Source: Lates calcarifer (Eukaryota; Chordata; Actinopteri; Centropomidae). From it: a stretch of 64,000 bases of DNA. Position 1 is the first letter of the stretch. Every line of letters begins with the position of its first letter. Under the pieces are notes generated by a model. The model saw nothing but the letters and a program-made list of their open reading frames with translations, was not told the DNA's origin and made no database searches. Location: contig NC_066838.1 in NCBI RefSeq assembly GCF_001640805.2, positions 3,689,101 to 3,753,100 of the forward strand, written 5' to 3'. A program made the position numbers and the translations under genes. Positions 20,241 to 33,260 of this stretch are shown piece by piece.

Positions 20241-20855
20241 AAAAGGAATAGTCCAACATTTTGTGAAATCTGCATATTTGATATAAAAGCGGAGAGGTTC
20301 AATACCATTCTCATGTCAAGCTTAGCTTAGCATATGGACCACAGGCAAGGGGAAGCAGCTAGCCTGGTTCTGTCCAAAAATATCTGCCTGAAATTCACTG
20401 GTGTAACACATTGAATGTCATTTGTTTAACCCATTAAAAATCATATAAACCTTGACATTTTAAAAAAAAGTAACAACCCATAAAGTGAAAACTAGAAAAC
20501 TCGTTAGTCCTTTACTGTAATTGCTCAGCCAGCGGTGAAAACATTAGCTTAGGAGTGACAGAGCTAGGCTACTTAGTCACGTGAGCCTGGCTTTGTAGGT
20601 TCTAGCATTATGTCAAGAATCTCTCCACTGTGCTGAGACAAGAAATAGTCTTGTACATCACCCCAAGTAAAATTACAATGCTGTTTTTCTCATTGCTAAT
20701 CTGCTAGCATGTTTTCACTGTTAGCTGACCACTAAGCTAAGCTAACTGGCTGTTGTCTGTTTGTAGTTTTATATTTGGCAGACATGCGAGTGGTGTCATT
20801 CTACTCATTGAACTCTTGGCAAGAAAGCAACTAAAATTTAGAACTGTTCCTTTAA
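20241..20855. mobile_element. MITE-like element of about 615 bp with imperfect terminal inverted repeats
   Basis: The left end AAAGGAATAGTCCAACATTT pairs with the right end, whose reverse complement starts AAAGGAACAGTTCTAAATTT (16 of 20 positions agree). Inside are words I recall from a very common teleost repeat: AGGGGAAGCAGCTAGCCTGG near 20,350, AAGAAATAGTC near 20,640 and TAAGCTAAGCTAACTGGCTG near 20,735. It encodes nothing, so it would be nonautonomous. No clear target-site duplication could be read. Confidence 0.6.
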
Positions 20856-21104
20856 TCCCCATAGTTTGGTTATAATGAGACTGAGATAAAGTAAAGGGGA
20901 GAGAAAAAAGTATCAGTGAGGAGGAAGATTTATATATATCCTACATCCACCTGTGAGGTAGATGCAGATGTAACCTGGTGTGTGAGCCTGTTTCTCCTCA
21001 GGGCTGGTCAACATGTCAGCTGGCCACTGCCGTATTAATTAAAGCAACTTGTATTATAGTATTTGGAATAAGGATTATTTTAAGGATGCATTTTGGCTCA
21101 ACAG

Positions 21105-21126
21105 GTGTGTGTGTGTGTGTGTGTGT
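21105..21126 (+). repeat. (GT)11 microsatellite
   Basis: Uninterrupted GT dinucleotides seen directly. Confidence 0.95.
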
Positions 21127-21936
21127 ATGCGACCACAGCTGCCTTATTATGTAATTACAATATATTGTTTCTATGCTTCCCCTCATCAGGCCCATTGACA
21201 TGGTACAATTGAGGTGGGGGTGGTAGGATCATGATTACAGAAATGGTGGGGGACAGTGAGTTCTGGGAAACATGTTGGCCAGTGCTTGTTTTATGTCCTA
21301 TTGATATATTGGGAACAAAGGTAGGTCTCTTGGGATTAAACATTGCTTTGTTTCCTGCAGCAGCAGCAGTGTGTGCAGAGTAACAAGCAGGAAACCTGTA
21401 CCTGTGGGTATACTGAGGACCATGGCTCATTTGCAACTCAGTGCAGCAAACTGTGCAATGGGACTGGGCAGTATGGCTAAGATAGATCTTGACATTAAAA
21501 CATGCTGCACAACATTTAAGCATCTCCTTTGAGATAGTTTTGCAAAATATTTCTTCTAATCAAAGGAATATCTTTGACAAACCAGTCTTTAATAAATGTC
21601 TTTAATAAGCTTGTGCAGACCAGCTCATATTCTTTTATTAAAATATATTAAACCCATTAATCATGTTTTACACAAACTTAAGTTAAAATAAATATGAAGG
21701 TAGAATTTAGGTTTTCCACAACTGACACCAAGACAGAATAGGCTTTTTCCACAGTGCACATTTGATATGTCAAAGTATGAAAAGCACAGGTGTAATCAAT
21801 AACTTTAAAGTAACAATGGATAACTAAGTGGTATTAATGTTGGCATTTCACCACTGCTCATTCTAGAAGGTCACCACCAGGAAACATGGCATTTGCTTAG
21901 ATTTTCAGGCTGACAATGAATCACCTGTTTGTTTCT

Positions 21937-21980
21937 GGCTGATAGTGGTAGCATTAGCAACATGGCTACCACTATCAGCC
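21937..21980. repeat. perfect inverted repeat, 16-bp arms, 12-base loop
   Basis: GGCTGATAGTGGTAGC (21937-21952) is exactly reverse-complemented at 21965-21980. It could be a MITE remnant or a hairpin-forming transcript segment. No function can be read from sequence. Confidence 0.85.
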
Positions 21981-22738
21981 TGGCTACTGTCCAAAGCAAG
22001 AAGCAGCTGTAAGAATCCTAATTTGAACCAGAAACCCTGATCTCAGTGCTGTGATAAAAGCAGAGTACAACAACCAGTGGTATTAGTAGGCAGGTTGCCT
22101 GTGATAACGGGGCTATTTTGCTTTTGCTGGAGTCTCCACACTTACTTAATTAACATTTACTTCATAATGAAGTTAAAACAAAAAGTTGTCTATTGTCATT
22201 TTAATGATTGCTGCATCCCATTATCAGCTGGTTCCAGGATGCAGAGAATGTGTGTTAATGTTGTTAACTACACCTGCTCATTTAAATTGATTTGGATGCT
22301 TTTTAAAACTCTGTTAATCATATAGAAGGAATGTCGTCACTAACATTTTCTTTCACATGACATAGTAATTGTGGAATTTTGATATTCTGGATGTTTTTTC
22401 GGTCAGTTTTTTTTATAATCACTTGCAGTAGTAGAAACTGAAAAACAAGATACTGTAACTGTTTTTCAATCACTTAAACATATCTGTTTCAACTGTCTCA
22501 CACTCTTAGGAGCAGAATATTGTTTTCAGGTGTTGCTGCACACCTGTCTCAGGTAGGCAGGTACAGGTGGCCTGTTACTGTGACAATAAATATACTGAAG
22601 ATCAGCCACAGAGAAATTATATTGAGATGATCTCAACTGTTTTTTTTTAATTATTGCACAGTATACTGAATCATGGGTCATGATGAGTGGTTATGGTTAA
22701 TCATATGATTACTCAAGAGTTGCCCTTAAAGGTTACTG

Positions 22739-22857
22739 TTACACTTCACTGCAAGTTGGAATGAGATGCTTCACGTACTTGCTGATAGGGAAGAATAAGC
22801 TGCATTAATCTTCTTCCCTCTCAGCAAGTACGTCTTTGTGCCTGTGCTGAAGTGTAA
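22739..22857. repeat. extended hairpin: 23-bp inner stem with one mismatch plus 10-bp outer stem
   Basis: The inner arms 22773-22795 and 22811-22833 are reverse complements at 22 of 23 positions, around a 15-base loop. Outer arms TTACACTTCA (22739-22748) and TGAAGTGTAA (22848-22857) also pair exactly, across an unequal internal loop (24 versus 14 bases). The inner stem has the size of a miRNA precursor, but I recognise no known miRNA in either arm. A short MITE remnant is at least as likely. Confidence 0.8.
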
Positions 22858-23162
22858 TTGTCAGAAGTTTGATGGATAGTGGCCTTGGTAAAGCTGAACG
22901 CAGTGACATCATACATCCGTGTGTGACTTTTGTTCAGTCGTAATCATCCATAATATGATATAAAATAAGGAGGTGATCATATTCAGCCAAATTAAAGACC
23001 TCCTCAGTGGAATGAGTGAAAAACATGTTTTTGTCAGTTTTTTGCAGGGACATCAGCGGTAGGAGCAATTTAGAGGAGGGGAGAAGGATTTAATTAAATA
23101 ATTATTGTTATGGCTCAAAGTATTACTTCGGTAGTGAGAGAATCCAGATCAGTAGAGACATA

Positions 23163-23408
23163 GCTATTTGATTATTTTGTATGATTGCTTCCACTTTTGT
23201 ATTTGCCAGAGGCACAGACTCAGACCGGAGGAAACAAGCCGCTGTGTGATTGCTTTGTGTGACTGCTGCCACATGGAGTATGGGCATTATTTCAAGTTTG
23301 CCAGAGGCAGCAGGATACATCAGCTCATGGGAACTGATTGCTGTTTGATCGTTTCATGTGATTGCTGCCACCAGAAACATTGCCTTCGATACCAGCTACC
23401 AGAGGGGT
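23163..23408 (+). repeat. degenerate tandem repeat, three copies of about 65-97 bp
   Basis: A module of the form TGATTGCTTTGTGTGA-TGCTGCCAC followed by GCCAGAGG occurs three times, starting near 23,165, 23,244 and 23,341. Each unit ends in a variant of CCAGAGG. The copies differ by many substitutions and in length, so the duplication is old. Translation gives Cys/His-rich words (CDCCH) but no recognised family. Confidence 0.6.
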
Positions 23409-26400
23409 GAGAAAAGTTGGGTGAACCCCTCCATCAAGGAGGAAGCTTGGATTTATTATGAGAATGTCTTATGGCTTTTACACACTAGACACAACAACTA
23501 TGACTTTACTGTATAAAATTAGTGAAAATAGTGAAAAATTGCTTTGCTCCCAGCCTGAAGGACTTTGCCCGCTGACCTTTCACATATGTCTATGGAGAAC
23601 TTGCTGTGTTTGAGTGTAATGATTGTAATGCACACAGCATAATTCACTGGAGATTAATTGATACTCTGAGAAGAGCTGTGAGGAGAAAATCTCTTTGGCA
23701 TTCAGCCCCAGAGCCGTTCTGTATGCAGCATGCAAAGTGCTGGTTTCATCACTTTTGTTAACCCTCACATGGGATCTGTGTTCTTACTGCATGCCTCTCA
23801 CCCTTTTGCTCTTTTCTTATTTTGCTCTCTTACTCATTATGCCCCTCTCCTCCTTAATGTTTCATTACTGGTCCCTGAGGTCTTGTTCTTTTCTCCTTGT
23901 ATGCAGCCATGTTAGAGCTGACCAGCAGCCTCTAAGGACACCAGGATGGATCCTGTAGGTCCCTGTAGGACCCTCTCCATTTGAAAGGGGAGCTCATAGA
24001 TAGGTTCATATATGATGAATCCAAATGACTCTGGTAAGCTCCCTAATTTACCTCTCGAGGCCGGTCAGAATTTTGTCCAGCTCTTTGTAATTGACTAAAT
24101 TCCTGCAAAACTAATGCCATTCGTCTCATCATCCCATCACCCCAGCTGTCCTTTGTTTAATGTCAGTTTGCAAATGTTGCACACAACAAGTCCTGCAGCT
24201 GATCTAAGTCTACTAAATGTACTATGTATATCTAACAGATGGGCTTTGTAATGTGTAACAGTTTGTAAAACAGCCTTTGCTCTCTTCTCTATTTTCTAGG
24301 TATCAGATTCTTATGTTACCATTGACCTTCTACCATTCTTCAATAAAATATTAGTGTCTCAGTTTGGTAGAGATACTAAGACGTGTAAGACTGGGTAACT
24401 GATACTGATCATAAAGCATGGACAAATATTACGTCTTTTAGGCTGACTTATGTCAACAGCTGGCTAAGTTTGTTCCAGTCTAGCGAGTGGGATATGAAAT
24501 TTAATTTAAAGATTATTTTAAGATGGTTGTTTTTCACAGCAGAGATCTGAACCATTAACATTAGAGGTATTAACAGGAGACAAAAGAATAAAAAGAAATG
24601 TCCTATCATAGTAAGCAAATGGAAAACCACTTTAGATTGCTGTGAGTGTTTTTGATGATCTGGTAGTCAGTTAGCTCTAGTGTTCAACTTGGAAATGTTC
24701 TTAACTGCTTTCTTTACATACTGTGAGAAGAGCTACACCACTCTCATATCTGTCTGTTAAATATGATGCTACAGCCAGCAGACAGTTAGCTTAGCTCATC
24801 ATAAAGTAAGTTGTTTAACGAAAAAAAAGTCTTGCAGCTAAACAGAACATTTACAGCCTTGAACATGAAACATATTACAAAATGTAAAACAAAGAGTGAA
24901 ACCTCACACAAAATGGTTAAAAGAAGATCAGTATCATCACCCATTGATATAATCTGACCATCAGCTGACTCATTCTGAGCATTAACAGTTTGATGGCACC
25001 TGGTTATCTGAGCTTCTCCCTACTGGGTGGAGATTCAAATGCTCCATGCAGAGGATGAAGAGGACATCCTTCAGCATGAGCTGAGCTTTTGAAATCTAGT
25101 AGCTCTCTTTCTGAAGATGTTTGACAGATCAGATGAGCAAAGATCTCACTGACCACTTTCGATATGTAACACAAGCCTGCTCTTGTAACCTTTTTCAGAC
25201 CAGTCAATATGTGCTTTTAGACAGACTGTAAAGACTGAAAACATGTTAACCTGTGCTCTAACAAGGCTATAACTGGCCTGACTACTGTCTCTCACTTGAT
25301 GAATAATTAATATATTCATAATTTAATAACTTTTGGAATCACACCAGTTGGTGATGATTTAATCTCTGTGTCCTCTTGGTTAAGTAAGACATCTAGGTCA
25401 CACTTCATCTGCAAATGTTTACAAGGTTGCTGTGATCATTTGTATTACAAAAAAATATGTAACTCTCCTTACACTCCCTGAGCGCTCACTCTCACGCTTC
25501 TCTCCTTTTCTTCATCTTGCTTGACTAAATTAAGAATAGCATAGATTATTGATGTTTTACATTCACATTCATGCAATCGTAGCTCTATATTTAAATAACA
25601 AGCCCACAGGGACTAGTGTAATAATAAAACTACATCAACCATTTGGTTCTGTTTTTCATCACATGCCCTTGTTTTCCCTTTTATTCTCCATCTTCTCTCT
25701 GAACACCACCATCCTTTTCTTATTTCATATTACCTTCATTATTGAATTGTGCTTTTGCTGCCACAGTGCACATAAGTCAACATAACTGTGCCAGCCAGAT
25801 ATATTTTTGCATTTTTTTCCCATCTATCCTTTTTTTTTTTTTAAACTATCCTCTAGCCCACTCATTTCTCAGTTTTTTTATCTCCACCTCTCCTTCTTTT
25901 AGTCTCATCACCCACCCTCACTGGCTTTTTCCTTGTTTATTCTCTCTCCTCCATCATCTACTCTCCCTCCCTCCTTCCCCTCTGTTGCTTCTTCTCTTAA
26001 TTCGGCCTTACATCCTATCTATTTAAGGAAGAAAGCAGCGTCTGCTGGGAAACTGCTGGGCTGGGTGGGGAGATTTAGCTGAATGGCACAGCAAGTCCCC
26101 AGATGCCCCGTTGTGGCTCATGCTGCAAAAGAAGAGAGAAAAGGGAGAGGGCCATGCACTGTGGCAGATAGACAGATATGGACAGAGCTGCGGCATGAAT
26201 AAGAGAAAACAACTATACAGAGCGAGGGAGAGTGGAGAGAGGAGGAGATTTACAAGGGAAGTAGGTGACTAGAAGAGGAAACAGTGTGCCGAGCTCCACC
26301 TCTGCTGTGTCCTGTCCTGCTGTGAAAGCCTCTTAATGTTTCTGACTCAGGACTGCCATTGGCCATGAAAGCTGTGCAAGCATCCTGCACACACACTCAG

Positions 26401-27159
26401 ACATACACACCAACACCACAGTGCCTTATCTTTACCCACCCTGGAGGTCTGCTGATCATGTAGAAGACAGTGGAAAAGGCCATATATATTGATGGCATTT
26501 AGCTTTTGAATTAAATTTCAAGTGGCTGTTGTTTTTGTGGTCGTACACATCAGGTATCAGGTACTCTCAAAGGTATCCTGGGGAGTTTTAGATCACTAGT
26601 AGCGCTATGGAGCAATGAGCACGTTCACAATGGTCTGTGTCCTGGTTATGAGGTTTTGAACATATTTGCGATAATATGTTTAAATGGAACACAGAGAAAC
26701 TTGCATCTACACATTCCTATATACATGATAAACACCAATGTCAAGGTCACTGATTGCTGCATGCTATATTCACAGGCACCTGTGATTTTTAAAACACAAA
26801 CCTGCAAATCTGAAATCATTAATCTGACACCTATGCATCCATTTACCTTAATATGACTCTGGCTATTGACCTGACTTGTTCCACTATATGTGAGGAAACC
26901 AGCATCCTGTAAGCTTCTGCTACAGACTTGGAGAGGCTATGCTTTCTCCTATCTAAATTACTAAGTGCATTTAACTTTTTCATTGCCTGAAAGACAAAAA
27001 TTCTGTTACTTCAACGCCCCAGAAGTTTCATTGCTGCCATTACGCAGGTGTCCGTTGAGTGACTCGGCTTAAATTTTGCCTGCGCAAGTAGTCGGCAGCA
27101 TTCAGAAACCTGGATAAAATATATAGATGCGACAGTGTCCCAGGCAGTTCAAATCAGCC

Positions 27160-27292
27160 GCGTGGGAACATTTTGGTTTTCCCACCTTGATAAAAACAAA
27201 ACAAAGAAAACTGAGTTATGAACCAAACCATGGCTCAAACGTCTAGGTCTGAACTGAACCCTGGATTTAGAGAATTGTTACACCCCTACCAA
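27160..27292. repeat. hAT-like MITE fragment
   Basis: The words TCTGAACTGAACCCTGGATT and TTGTTACACCCCTACC are typical of the end of a fish hAT-family nonautonomous element, as I recall. Only one end is recognisable. Borders are approximate. Confidence 0.4.
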
Positions 27293-28416
27293 CCATGGAT
27301 ATAAATGATTCAGGTTTAAAAATGGCCTTGCAAGTGCTTCAGGAGGAAAGAAAATGCATTCAACATGTTTGGTAAGCCTCAAGGACAGATGCAGTGCCTT
27401 CTGGTGAGAAAGACTGAATGAATGTTAACAGTTCGTTTGTCTAAGAGAAAACTCTACAGATGTAATTGCTGAGACCTAGAACTGCAGTGTCTTTGCTAAA
27501 AATAGGTCTGATGGGGAAAGAAACATGAGCAGCCTGACAAACACTCAACTTGGCCAGATGCACAGTATGTTTAAGGGAATATGGAGGCATACTGTATTAA
27601 AATTATTAATCATCAAAACATCCATTAGAATTCATGTTCTGTTCAACTTTGACCTAATGTACTCAGTCAAAGTACATTAAGACAAAACTGTATATGTGGT
27701 TTTCCAATGCAGAATGGATTATTAATATATCAGGTGCACTCACATTCAGTTTTACCTCCAGTGAAGAGGTTTTGTAAACTGTTGGCTTGTGTTAATAACC
27801 TGTCTGATAATTAGACTGCTGTTTCTTTCCTCATCTGACTGTGCCAATTGTTCCCAGATCTCTGCAATTATGTCATTATCATACCCAGTAGAAATGATGG
27901 CAAAAACCACACAAAACAAACATGTTGTAATAACAGAAAATGATGTTTTCAGGTTCATTTCAGGCTTTGGCCCGTAAGGTGTAAGAATGCCAGAAAAATG
28001 AGAGGCTACAGGCGTGGAGAGGGGAATCTAAATCAGATAGCAGAGGGAGGCAATTACAAAATGAACTGGTGCGCTCAAAACCAGATTAGAGCAGTGCTTG
28101 TCTTGTCAGATGGGTGTGGTTTACAAACCATTAATTCTGTACACAGAATAGCACAAATTGTTTCTGTCTGCACGAATCAGCAGCTAATGTGGTAAAAAGC
28201 TGCCATGTGCAGAAGCACAATGACAAACTACAGAGAGTGATAACACACAGATATTTCCTGTGGCTTTTTGTACCTCTGGGATGAGTTAGATGAATGAATT
28301 GAATTTGCATTGAAATCATGACTTGACAGAGTGCCATTTTCAAATCACAAGATCATCAAATTTAATACCTCTATATAATTAATTGTCTTAACAAGCTGTA
28401 GCAACACAAGGTTTAA

Positions 28417-28463
28417 GCTGGTAACTGTTGATTTCGTTGGTTATGATATCAACAGTAACCAGC
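28417..28463. repeat. inverted repeat, 16-bp arms with one mismatch, 15-base loop
   Basis: GCTGGTAACTGTTGAT (28417-28432) pairs with 28448-28463 at 15 of 16 positions. Confidence 0.85.
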
Positions 28464-30228
28464 ATATTTACTTAGCTGCAGCTAATGTTTGTGAATTGGC
28501 AGAATGATGAAAAAGAAACGGGCTGTGGTTCAGTTCATTATGGTCTCAGGTGACTGCACATTTACAATTGGACACTTCTTTTTGGTTTTTGAATAAGAAG
28601 CACTGCTCAGTTATTTTTTTTATGCTTTTGATGAATATAAAATTGGTCTGTGTCTTTTGCTGCTCATGAATAACCAACAGAGTCAAACTAGGATCATTGC
28701 CTCTCATCAATTTCAAACGCATAGCTAGCAGGTGGTTTGGCTGTTTCTTGAGTGTGAACGAGAAAAACAGAGTTGTTGGAATCTTGTGGTTAAACATTTC
28801 ATGTCACTGTATTTTTCTTATTTTCTCCAAAGCTCTGAATTGAGGCTCAGAGCTGTCCTGTGTAGTCTGTGAAGCTTATGTGTTATTTGTTTTTTTTTCA
28901 CTATAGGGACCACAATTAGGCCTTTAGTTTGGTGTATAGGATAGACAGAAGGTTCTATTTTATACTCAAAATTTTCCCTATGTTTTACCTTTGTTTACTA
29001 TACTTCAGTGCAATCCTCTCTCATTGAGAAGTATTCAGTCATACTACCTGTTAATGTTTGAGCTGACAGCCACTCACTGCATTTAGTTGTGTTTCTCCAC
29101 CCTTGGTGCTATATGAGACACACCAGCATGGCAGACTGGAGTGCAGCCTATGATATGATAAAGGTGTGTGACCATTAATTTGGCGGGATGTTCTGCTGGT
29201 GACTCAGTGAGCAAAGGTACATATCACACATACTGCCATCTGCTTTGTCTTTCTTCACAGCATCAAATCTAATAAAGCAGAAATATGTTTTTGAAGCAAC
29301 TATCTGAATTTCTCTTGTTCAGCTCTGAGTCCTACAGATTCCAGTCTCAGCCTTCACCTCTTCATTATTCTGGCTTTCTTAGTCACTTTTTTCATTGACG
29401 CACTTCTTACATGTTGAAGTCTTGTTTCCAGGCAGCCTTTGACAGAGGAAGAAATACAATCAGTGACATTTTCTAAATCTGCTGATATATTTCTGTTTAT
29501 GTTTACAACCTGCTCTCACCTGCTCTCTATGAGGAGACATTTTCCCCACTGCTGATGTCTCAATTATAGACTGTATAGAAAAATGGTCTCAACCCATCTT
29601 CTCCCATTTCCTCACCCCACCTCCCCAAACCTTTAATTTTTTTTTATTCTTTCAGCAATCTGACCTACTTAACTATTTCTCCTGGTTGCTTAGTTGAGGT
29701 AGCTGTCTCTTTTATTTTTCTTTCCACTTCTCATTTCAGAGTGATGTTCTTGTATCTCTAAAGTCAAGTCTAACACCTTCATGGAACAGACCAGTACACT
29801 GCTGTGTTCTGAGAAAACTTCAGGTGCAATAAGAGATGTGGGCTTCACTTCCTCTTCTCTCTCTGCAGGGTGGCACATCACTCAATATTACTGCAGGGTG
29901 AGACCATTAAAATAAGATAAGTAATAAAAGCCTGGCCATCAGTGTGAGATAATTTCAGTTTTACACAGATGCAATTCAGACTTGGTGGTAAAGAGGTGGA
30001 TGGATGATGTGAATATCAAACAACTTTTTTAATTCAGATGAATATTTTTCATTTTGTGCTAAAAAGAAATATTGTATTACATTCAGTGTAAGAATTGTTG
30101 GGTGTGTAGCTGCAGGGTGGTGACACTTTACCCTCAAACTCCAGGGATCTGAAGAAAAAGTCAAACCTACCCAGCATCCCTCTTGTTCCAATTAAACCAG
30201 TCAAGCACTGGTATTATCTCCAGCCCAG

Positions 30229-30230
<2 letters not shown>

Positions 30231-30277
<47 letters not shown>

Positions 30278-30288
30278 CTGTGTGTGTG
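30231..30288 (+). repeat. (TC)n-(TG)n compound microsatellite
   Basis: TC units from 30231 change to TG units near 30269, with one TCTG break. Confidence 0.95.
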
Positions 30289-30455
30289 AGAACTATGACC
30301 TCACCCTTGTTGTAGATTAAAACTCAAAGCTGGCATTACCAAATAAACAGATGGACTCAGTACATGACAGGCTGGTGTAGCATGCAGACTTTGTTCTGAT
30401 GGTGCTAAATCAAACATTAATCTAGAACACAAAGAAGCCTCTATAGTTGTCAGTT

Positions 30456-30457
<2 letters not shown>

Positions 30458-30506
<49 letters not shown>
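30458..30506 (+). repeat. (AC)24 microsatellite
   Basis: Forty-nine bases of uninterrupted AC, only 170 bases from the TC/TG tract. Confidence 0.95.
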
Positions 30507-30508
<2 letters not shown>

Positions 30509-32689
30509 ACTCCATGTTGCCTCATGCTAAACTTTATTGTAGAATTTTTCTGTTCATTCGTGGTCCCTCTGCTGCTTCACTTGAGGGACAAGCTAACGTT
30601 ACTCTGAGGCACTGGCATTTCTTAAGGTCAGTTTCACATTTAAATCAAATCCAAAATGCCCCCATACCTCTCAGATGATTTGTTGTCATTATTGTTTCTT
30701 GTTTTGTGTGATGGTAAAATGAATGTTGATACGTGAATAACACATGACCTGATATATTTGCCAAAAGCAGTTAACTTTGTGACTTTGTTCTAGACCTTAC
30801 TCTAAAGCACCACAGCTGTAAAGATTTTGCACATTTTGTAGGATTTAAACATAATAAAACAAAAGAGAAAAAATCAAACAGATTTTTTTTCCACCGTGAA
30901 TAATGACATTTACTCACTAAACCCTCCATGACGTGAGATAAATGTTTTTCAGTGAAGGTCTTTTAAGTGAGTAATTTATGTCTATAAAAGACAAACTGTG
31001 GTATTAGCTCTGTTGTAGACCAGTAGCAATGATACTACATTAGCACAACTGGACTGAGATGGACCGTGATGCCGGGACTCCTCAGACTGGTACCTCTGGG
31101 TATTAATTAGAACATGTGTCAGAGTTATCTTTAGTGAGGAAAAGGTCATGCTGGTAGTGCAGGTTAGTGAGGGACATCACTGCTAGAGTGTTTTCAGAGC
31201 TGATGGTGATGGATGACTCCAGTGTTGGGAACATCATCCTGACAGGAAAACTGACAGCTTACACAGATAGGAGACTGGGTTAATGAGAGTGGACGTGGGT
31301 GTAGGTCGTAGAGTCAGGGAGTGAGGGTGGATGGGTGTGTACAGCTAATGACTGGCCTGCTAGGGGCACCCTGTTTTCAAATGCTATAAATAGAGGGAAG
31401 GTGGAGGTGTACAACAGGTGTAATTTTCTGGATTCTAAACATTCAGTAGTAGGACTGATTATAAATACTCACAACAAGATGAAGACACTTACTTATATTT
31501 ATAATTTAAACCAGCAATAACAGATGTTATGTTTTGTACTGTGTCCAATATTCATTCTCCCTTTAGCTCTGTTGTAGACATCTACCACCTCCTGAGGAAA
31601 ATTTCAGACTTTTTAACTAAACACAGACAGATATCTCATTGAGACATACATCAGTGGCAGTATACATGTTACCTGACAAAAAATAAAATGTTTCCTAGAA
31701 AGAAATGCCAAAGATTCAAATTGCTACCTCAGAGTTCTGGCACACTTGTTTCATTTCTTGACTACAAAATCCCCTACTCAGTAATAAACTCAGTAATAAC
31801 TATATCTAGTTATTATATTATGTTAGAGTAAATAAATAAAACAATCTTATAATCGCAGATCATGAAGCTGAAATATTGATTTAAGTAATACATCTGATAT
31901 TTCTGTCACAAATTATTGCCTATTTGTAACCCTCTTAACTACTAGGGGAACTGTTACTGGTCACATATCTCACAGTGGTAGACAAGTCAAAGCTAGCAAG
32001 GTATGCTACAGTATTAGCTTGTCAACCACCTTTGACTGCAGACTTGATTAAATATCATTTCATTCAGGTTAGCTGTGGCTATCACCTAATTTAATCTGAC
32101 TGAAGCTTTTAATTGACTTTGAATATACTGTTGTTCAGTCAGCCAGCTCACATAGAATGCATTGTCATGTAAATGTAGAATACAAATACCAATGATACAA
32201 TTGTGTCATTGATATACTGTGAGTGACAATGATAACTTCTTGTAGCCTGAGAACCCAGAGTTGCATTTGAACATTTCAGCTCTTATTTGACGTAAAATTC
32301 AGACTTTTCTCAAGTGTTGAATTTCTTTTTAAAAATGATGCAGTGTGTTTTATCCAGTCAGTCTATCTGACAGTCAAACTGTGGTTGTTACAATACATGA
32401 ATGAGGTCTTTGTATCATTAATGTTCCTTTGTGAGACTTTCATTTCATTCAAATTTCATTTCAATTTTAAAGTTTCTAGTCTCTCTAGCAGCTATTATCC
32501 ATCAGTTGTTAGAAGGAGGGAGAAAAAGAAAGTGAAGGCTGGGCAAAGAGGATTACATTCAGAAGATTAAAGGGTCCAGATTGAAGAGAAACAAGCAACA
32601 TAATACTAACAGTCTTGTACCCTTGGGGTCATGGCACTGGTGACGTGACTGCTTATCAGTTTGTGTTAGTCTACCAGCCTTCACCACCC

Positions 32690-32930
32690 CCAATGATGTC
32701 ACTTGGGCTGTCTCCGTGGAGACCGGTAGTGGAGCAACTGATTGGACAGTTAACCTCAGGGGCATTTGCGCCGACTGGGCCTGCTGTTCCTCTTAGTGGG
32801 ACTGATGGGAAATGTGCGGCGGAGAGAGACGCTTTCATTTAGTCTGCTGGCCGACAGTGTGCGTTGGTATAATTCCCATGCAAACAGATTTTTCTCTGTT
32901 TGCGTGCCTCATTGACTGTGACCGTCCTCT
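32690..32930. other. GC-richer intronic block with hairpin and octamer-like word (possible regulatory element)
   Basis: This block stands out from AT-rich surroundings by higher GC and complex, non-repetitive sequence. It contains ATGCAAAC (32878-32885), close to the POU octamer, inside a perfect 9-bp hairpin (32880-32888 with 32895-32903). No protein is recognisable. It is a candidate conserved noncoding element, judged only on composition. Confidence 0.2.
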
Positions 32931-33236
32931 CCCTCTACTGTTTCTCCCGTTCATCATCCCTGTGTTTTTCCATTTCTTCCCTGTTTACTTACTCTCTTTT
33001 ACTTTGTCACATCTTCTAGTAGCCTTTCTATTCCCTAGTTTCCTTATCTTCCTTCATCTTTCTCTTTTATTTAAATTGAAACTACTTTGCACTTTGCTCT
33101 CAGTCTTTCGATTACAGCTCTCTCTCTTTGTCTTCTCTTTCTGTCTCTGCTTTGAACATCCTCTCCACACTTTTTTGGTCTCAGTATGACTCAGCTATAA
33201 GTGTGCATGTGGTTCTATACCATCTGTTTATGTACA

Positions 33237-33260
33237 TGTGTGTGTGTGTGTGCGTGTGTG
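33237..33260 (+). repeat. (TG)n microsatellite
   Basis: TG run with one CG interruption. Confidence 0.95.
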
